Below are positions 57,496-64,000 of a stretch of DNA of 64,000 nucleotides, one piece after another. The translations under genes and the position numbers were made by a program. Each line of letters opens with the position of its first letter. The first letter of the stretch is position 1. The stretch is from Juglans regia. Lineage: Eukaryota; Streptophyta; Magnoliopsida; Fagales; Juglandaceae. The stretch is from the NCBI RefSeq assembly GCF_001411555.2, contig NC_049914.1:13904798-13968797 (forward strand), read 5' to 3'. Below the pieces are notes generated by a model, which was not told where the DNA came from, searched no databases, and saw only the letters and a program-made list of their open reading frames with translations.

Positions 57496-60400
57496 GTGAT
57501 ACTTGAGGAGAAAGGGAATTTTGGAGTTTGAGTTGGCAAAAGAACTCACACCTTGGGTTTAGTTAGAATTATTAGAAAATTTTAATGCTTTATTAAATTT
57601 GAGGAAATGTGACAAAAGGCCAATGAAAAAATGACACATGGCATAGTGGAGACTTGCCACCTTGGTAGGCTAAGTGACTTGGTTAAAATATTAGATGGAT
57701 TTGGAGAAGGCCCAATAGTGATTTAATAAGTGCCCTGGTCTACTAAGATGAGATGGGCTAAAGATAGACACAAAGACTTTAAGCCCAACTTGATGGACAT
57801 AAGACTCAAAGTAAGTAAAATCCAAGGCTATTGACCCAATTTAGAAAAGACTCAAAGTTAAGACCCAACCTAGTGGACGATCGAGGCAAGGAAAGACCAT
57901 TAGGCCCTAGATAAGTACATTTCTAGGCCCATAAAAAAGGCTTGTTCGTAAGGCACAATAAGAACCTAACACTTGAAGCCCAAGTCTTGTATTTCATATC
58001 ACTCTTCCATGTGAGACCCACATACACCATACCATTAATTTTCATTCTACCCAAGTTCAACCCACACTCCCCTTGGGTTCCCTTTCAACCATGGTTAGGC
58101 TTCTAACTTGAGTTAAGGTTATTATTCATCACACCCATGAATAGTAACTCAAGTATCATGACTTGCATAGTTTTCTTGAAACCCTTTTCTTCATAATTTT
58201 AGATTTGAAATTTTTGTCTTTTACACTTGTTTTGCATCACTCTTAGAAAATACTTGAATGTTAGAATTAACTCAACCCATGTCACTTGAAGCAAAGGCAT
58301 GTCTATGCCACCACAACCCATCAATCGGAACCCTTGGTGCACAACCATGCAACCCTTCAACAAGCCAACAAAACCAACGCCTCTTCCACAAGTTTTTCAA
58401 GAGGTTTTCTGCATCATTTAAACCTCATGATATCACCTAAAACCAGACCTAAAGTTGTCCAAAAATAGTTCCATAAGCCAAGCTAAAAGGGCCATTATTC
58501 ACCTAGGAAATGAGGTTTTGTCCAAAACCTTATACCCTTGTTTCTTCAAGGATTTTCTGCACAAAAATTGGCCATCCCCTCACACCACCACCTCTACCTA
58601 TTTTGACCCTAAGAAAGTGCTTCAAAGCACTCAATTTTATATTTGGCCAATCCCCTTCCATGAGTATCAAAACCGATTGGCAAATGGGATGGTGATGAAG
58701 ATCACCTCCCATGAGCATCCTAACCACCTTCCTTCATTTTCTGCTCAAACCCAATCAATTGACCACCACTCATACCTCTTTACCCACTTTGGAAGGCCAC
58801 TCAATGGTGGTAATTATGCCCTCAAATCAGACCAAGAGGATGAGACAAGAAATGGATCAAAACTAGACAACTTTGAAGAATTAAAAACCATCTGCCATCA
58901 CTAGCTTTTATTGTGAATTTTGTTTAACAACTCTGAACCAATGCAACCCCTACACCTATGGACACCTTCTAGCACTTGACCGTGATGTAGTTATGAAAAT
59001 TTAAGCCACTATTCAACTGACCAAGCCATAACACAACTGACAAATTGCACTCAACACCCTCCACTGCCCACGTCCACCACTCACAACCCTCACCCTTCAG
59101 CCAAGCCGTGTCCTTCCTTGCCTCTCACCCTTCCATTGAGTCCTATAAATACCCCCTTTCACCCCTCACTTCCTCACATAACTTCCTCAAGCATTCTCCT
59201 AACATTCTTGAGAGCAAACTACTCCTAGTACGAGAGAAAGGTGAAACCGAGTGTTTGAAAGTGAGTTCTCAAAGTGAGTTGATTTTTGGAGCATCAAAGC
59301 CACGATTTGGTGAGTAATCCTATCCTATATTTTTGTTGGGTGTTATAATGACATGTTATTCTTTGAATTATGGCATGAGAATGAGTATTTGATTGAGTTA
59401 TATAGGTTTAACTTGGAGACAAGCATTTCGGTTCAGATTTGGAGTTATTCTTGAATAAATTGTTTTAGGATGAAATTGTAGCCATGAATTGTCTTGATAT
59501 GATCTTAAATATTTTACTAATGTCTTGAATGATTGATTGGAGGTTTACATTTAAGAAAGACATCATGTCATGATAGATTTATAAATCAATATCTTGTGTT
59601 GATCATCAAGCATGTTTCGGGTTACATTTGGTCGAAGTTTATCTTGAGGAATCTTGGCTAAGTTTCCAAAGCATGAGTGTTAAACATCTAGAAATGCTTT
59701 GATATCAAGATGAGAGTTGGAATGCATGATTTATTTAGGCTTTAAAACACACATTGACGAAGAGAAGCTAGAATCATCATGCATGCACACGATTTGAAGG
59801 TTCTATGATGGTTTGGTGTTGTTATTCAATGTATAAGTGTTGGGATAAACTCATATGACATGAATATAAGTTACAAAAATGTTTCCAAGATCCTATTTAT
59901 GGTTTGCTACTTGATGAAACTTGATCACTCGTGCATCTCAAGAAGCTGTAGGCTTGAAATCACAAAAAGGCCCACATATTGCATGCCATAGGTTGGATGA
60001 ATTTGGCATATTATTTGATTGATTCTTACAATTCTAAGGTCATGTATGGATTTAGAACATGAAAAATATGAGGTTTGTGAAATTTGGTGAAGCCTGGGGC
60101 CAAAATGAAAATAGTAAAAGTTTAGGGCCTCAGTGGCAATTTCGAGAAATATAAGAGAAATTTTTTAAATATCATTGCTTGAACCCTTTTGATTATGAAT
60201 ATCTTCCTTAGTTTTAAAATTCCTAACTTAGAATAACTTTTATCACAGTCATACCATTTTCCTAAGTACCCAAAAAGTTTGTAAGTTAGCTTTTAACTTA
60301 CTCTTAGATAACTTATTTATGATTGTTGTGTAAGCGCTGGATTAATTTTATAAATGTCATTTTGAGCATGAAACATCAATGATATATTATTGAGCATTTG

Positions 60401-60960
60401 ATTACTTGCTTACTTGACATGTGAAATTTTCACCATTTTAACATATTGCATCTATAAATATCATTTTTTATGAAACTTACTATATACGCACATGTCATGA
60501 ACTACATTCTTCAAGCATTGCATGAAAATAAATTTTGTCAAGATCCCAAAGGCTAGGATGAGAAATTATCCTAGTGGAACTCCTCTATCCACTCTAGAGT
60601 GAGTAAAAATGGAGTGGTAACCCATGTGTTAACAAAGAACCTTCAATGAGTTTCGAATGGATTTTTTTAAAGAATGCCGAAGTGAAGTCATTTATGGCAC
60701 TTAATGTTGGTGGGTGTATATGTTATGATGATATGTTATGATACCAATGCATTGGGTTACGATGTTTGCAGATAAAGACGTAGTGTCAATATGAGTTGTA
60801 TTACGGTCACCGACAGGTACTCACAGTGCATATATGAGAGTTGTGTCGATATCATACGTTATGTTAATGGTGGCTTTAATAATTATGAAATGTTATGTTT
60901 TTGAAAAGATGAAGTCGAAAATGTTCTTTGAAAGAAAATGTGCATTAAAGGTTTAATAAA
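57496..60960 (+). mobile_element. Probable LTR-derived sequence (long LTR)
   Basis: Starts with an LTR-like TGTGATACTTG. It has a TATA box (ctataaatacccc) at 59144-59156 followed ~70 bp later by gagagcaaactactcc, as in a U3/R border. It shows the ATGTTATGAT-rich style (60720-60760) seen in the 3 kb solo LTR at 19295. No domain is encoded. No second copy or clear end was found, so both identity and limits are tentative. Confidence 0.38.
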
Positions 60961-61718
60961 GGAGGAACACTTTCTGGTGATCCCAGTTCGACATGAGCAG
61001 ATCGGCCTAGCCTAACCGACGCATGCTACCGAACAGTGAGGTGATGAGCCGCCTGCGCAGTGGACCAAGAAGCACACATGTTGGACTGGAATGGGTGGGC
61101 CGCCTACACAGTGGTGGACAAAGTTTCAGTATGCCGTCTGGGGCAAGGGCGGGACGAGAGGGACGATGGCGATGGCGATGGTAGATGGAGGAAGCTATGG
61201 CCGGTGTTAGTGCGGAGGGCGGCGAAGCCGTTGCTCGTGCATAGGTGAAGGGAAAACTCGAAGCCGATGCTCGTGTAGAGGAGGTGGGCTGCGGACGCAG
61301 AAGAGAAAATATAAAAATGAAGAAGGGAGGGGTCACGGGCAAAGGAGGAAGAAGCAGAACAAGGGGAAAAAAAGGAAAAGAAAGAAGAAAGGGGGCGGCA
61401 GTAAAGAAAGTGATGAAACCCTAAGGGTTGCACTCCCACTTGCAAAACATGTTGGGCACATATGTTTCTTTTACAGCCCCATTGCCAGTGTTTTTCTTCA
61501 ATCCATGTGTTTCTTTTTGCTTGTATTTTCTATGTATTTGTAGGTCTGTTGTTTTGTTTTAGATAAAAAATAAAAAGAAATAGGCTATTGGACTTAGTGT
61601 CTATAGCAGTAACGACCCACTCCTCCTTTGGAGGATGGTGGATGATAATACTCCTCCTCCTTGGGAGGACGAAGTGTGATGGTACCTCTTTTACTTTGGA
61701 AGAGGGGTCGTTTAGTTC
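60961..61718. other. GC-richer spacer
   Basis: Open frames on both strands (61007-61342, 61104-61445) reflect base composition. No domain is seen. Confidence 0.3.
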
Positions 61719-62536
61719 TAGGGATGCTACCCGCCCCCTGCCCCCACATGGGCATGGTGGCGAAATTCTACCCCGTCCCCCGCCCTGGAGTGTGGGGGCG
61801 GGGGACCCCGTCCCGGATAATGGGTGCGGGTGTGGAGGGCTCATCCCCCCGCCCCCTACTAAGCCAAAGGCCTAGAAGCAGTTTCTGGGCCAAAAAATGG
61901 CCCAAAAACCATTGAAATGGGCCCAAAATGGCCCAGAAACAGGTTCTATGCTTCTGGGCCATTTTGGGCCCATAAAAATAGCTGTTTTTTTTTAAAGAGT
62001 TAAAAAAAAAGTTATATGAATAAAAATAATATATACATATACAAATTTATATAATTAAGACTCTAATGAACTAATGAAGTACTACTATAGACTACAAGTC
62101 TACTACCTAATAAACTAATAAATAATAATAATAATAACTAAGCTATTACAAAAATAAAATGGAAAGAAAGTCTAAACAATTACAAAATTACAAAGAAAAA
62201 AGTGTCAAATGGACATTGTATCGACATTACAAAATTATAAATCAAATACATAATACGTATAACTGATTTAAATTTCAATATTCTAAGAAATTAATAATCT
62301 ATAAAAAGAGGCGAGCTGTTTTGATCTTTGATTGTGACATTTAGGGCGGCCGGATGGGTAGTCTTTTAAGGCTTGAGCACGTATTCATATTGCAGTAGAG
62401 GTAGACATCGACTGAGTCGTCTCATGTGTTGCTACAACAATCAATACTAAAATTAATACTGATGAAATCGAAATAAATATAAATAAATCAAAATAATAAA
62501 ATAAAAACAACAATTACCAGATGGTCCAGATCCAGA

Positions 62537-62737
62537 CTAATCACCACCCTCTTTGTCGGTCTCTTTAAAATCTAAAACATCTGGAACATAAATGTCATTT
62601 TCCATCGTCCAACTCTGTGTACATATCAATGCCTCCACAATTGTAGGAGACAATGAACTACGGAAAGGATCCAATATGCGCCCTCTGGTACTAAAGGCAG
62701 ACTCCGAGGCAACGATGCTAATCGAGATGGCCAACAT
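62537..62737 (-). pseudogene. hAT transposase C-terminal dimerisation domain
   Basis: SESAFSTRGRILDPFRSSLS and TIVEALICTQSW are the conserved C-terminal hAT blocks, as in RICESLEEPER-type plant proteins. The domain mediates oligomerisation of the transposase. Confidence 0.88.
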
Positions 62738-62878
62738 ATAACGGGCAATCTTAGAAGGATGAGATATTTTTTTTGATACTGTCTTCCACCATCCTAATAT
62801 GTCGAAATCATCATCATCTTGAATAAAATCCCTAACAAATAATTGTCTAACTCTGAAACAACCCCATAGATTGACGAA

Positions 62879-63167
62879 CTAGTATGAGATTATGTGCGAG
62901 GGTCTTAGTTCATTCAAATCTACGCTTCTTTGTTGCCCCGGTGTCTGGAGGAGGTGTTGAGGTAGGTGTAGGTGTAGTAGATGCAGTACTACCCTTAATT
63001 GTATTAAGCTCATCATATAATTTATAAAGGGTATCTTGGGCCATCCCACCAATAAGATCAGTCCATGCCTGATCATGCGCAAGTCCCAAACCATATAAGA
63101 TTCCTGAAATTTTCAGATGGGGATCAAGAATAACAGCCACATATAACAAAATATTTAGTCTAGTCAA
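62879..63167 (-). pseudogene. hAT transposase middle region
   Basis: NILLYVAVILDPHLKISGIL is the conserved hAT block (usually LLYVAVVLDPRYK) between the catalytic core and the dimerisation domain. It is followed by a Thr/Pro-rich linker (about 62940-62990) and then stops. Confidence 0.83.
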
Positions 63168-63400
63168 ATCTCCCTAATACTTGTCATATTTGATCCTCAT
63201 GGTCAATGACATCCTCCTCATCCTTAGATTGGAACCCCTACACATGTCGTCTAATTCTTCTTTTACACTACATATTTGCTGACAAAATTTATGGGATGTA
63301 GGGTGCAAAGAAACAGATAACTTCAATGTAACATCGTAAAAAAGCCCAAGAAAATCAACAAAAGTAGAAACTACCTCTCAATCATCATCATTAGGCTTTC

Positions 63401-63829
63401 CTAAACCCCCGTGCTTATCAAAGTATTTGACATATTGAATATTTTCATCACCCAATAATTGAAGGTTGCTTTATATTCTTGGGCCGCCTCCAACATCAAG
63501 AAGATTGAGTTATATCTGGTAGAAACATCAGTACAAAGACCCTTCTTTGATGCTATGCCCACAGTCTTCGTAGCAATCTTGAATTTCTCCAATCTAGAAG
63601 GAGAAGACCTCACAAATTTCACAGCCAGTCTAACTCGTGCAACCGAGTCATCAACATCTTTCAACCCATCAGTCACAATTAGATTCAAGATATGTGCAGA
63701 ACATCTAACATGAAAATATTTACCACCCAAGAATGTCTTATTTATCTCTCTAAGATAAGTTTTCAGATATACCAAAGCAACATCATTAGATGAGGCATTG
63801 TCAACTGAAACTGTCAAAATCCATGCCAA
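63401..63829 (-). pseudogene. hAT transposase catalytic core
   Basis: SVDNASSNDVALVYLK (with the catalytic aspartate), HVRCSAHILNLIVTDGL and VRSSPSRLEKFK are the hAT RNase-H-fold blocks, and LCTDVSTRYNSIFLMLEAA follows. The frame then shifts: FDKHGGLGKPNDDD in another frame is ended by TGA where Trp is normal (about 63377), so the copy is dead. Confidence 0.9.
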
Positions 63830-64000
63830 CCCCCTCCTTTATTGAGGCCTCCAATGCCTTCCCAATCGTCTCACTCTTGTGATCAGTTATTTGACAAAAC
63901 TTAATAATAATTTTCTGAAGAATCCAATCAGAATCAATGAAATGAACAGTCAAAGACATATAATTAAAATTTTGGACAGAATTCCAAGTATCGGTAGTGA

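Larger units (their letters stand above)
61719..64000 (-). mobile_element. hAT transposon, 3' portion, continues beyond window
   Basis: On + it begins TAGGGATGCTACCCG at 61719, a hAT-like terminus related to TAGGGGTGGTA of the element at 25503. A GC-rich subterminal zone follows (61730-61860: repeated cccgcccc/gggcggggg) and then repeated TGGGCC (61890-61965). The transposase remains are on the minus strand from 62537 upward. The 5' end and the second inverted repeat lie outside the window. Confidence 0.78.

Noticed and set aside
58455..58904. 149-codon frame
   Set aside because: No domain, no relation to neighbours, inside probable LTR DNA; overlapping frames of similar length exist, so chance is likely.
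61007..61915. Multiple overlapping frames on both strands
   Set aside because: Explained by GC-rich subterminal hAT sequence and composition.

Overview
This window is nuclear DNA of a woody dicot plant. The evidence is a plant-type TRF-like (TRFL) Myb gene with ten GT-AG exons, an intronless plant receptor-like-kinase-type pseudokinase, a remnant of a plant RABE-type Rab GTPase, and a dense load of plant LTR retrotransposons, LINEs, a tRNA-derived SINE, hAT elements and MITEs. The ~200 bp MITEs with runs of GAGAT are, as far as I know, common in Fagales genomes (walnut, hickory, oak). That placement is only an impression.

Layout. 1-2 kb: a ~210 bp tandem repeat invaded by a 441 bp TRIM and by a 5'-truncated LINE, each with its own target-site duplication (TSD). 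2.7-3.3 kb: a solo LTR. 4.2-6.4 kb: a terminal-inverted-repeat DNA element candidate holding a cluster of telobox-like motifs. 6.9-11.4 kb: a deleted Ty3/gypsy element, minus strand, in which gag runs straight into the integrase C-terminus, with a 520 bp dimeric tandem repeat before its 3' LTR. 12.6-15.1 kb: a small non-coding LTR element with three minisatellites, whose PBS, PPT and LTR motif match those of its neighbour. 16.1-23.3 kb: an internally deleted LTR element whose 3' LTR is split by a ~3 kb solo LTR. 25.5-26.2 kb: a non-autonomous hAT element. 27.9-30.5 kb: a 5'-truncated LINE carrying RNase H.

32.2-46.7 kb is the genic core. An intronless pseudokinase gene (+) converges on a ~12 kb TRFL gene (-), whose introns hold two LINE 3' fragments, a SINE, two MITEs and LINE-tail scraps. 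47.9-53.4 kb: a complete but disabled Ty3/gypsy chromovirus with two LTRs, minus strand. 54.9-55.3 kb: a Rab GTPase pseudogene. 57.5-61 kb: probable LTR-derived DNA. 61.7-64 kb: the 3' end of a decayed hAT transposase gene that continues past the window.

Only the pseudokinase and the TRFL gene look functional. No tRNA, rRNA, CRISPR or organellar genes were seen. No wholly new system was found. The most notable items are the pseudokinase, the exon-resolved TRFL gene, the TRIM, the linked autonomous/non-autonomous pairs with tandem repeats, and the datable nested insertions.
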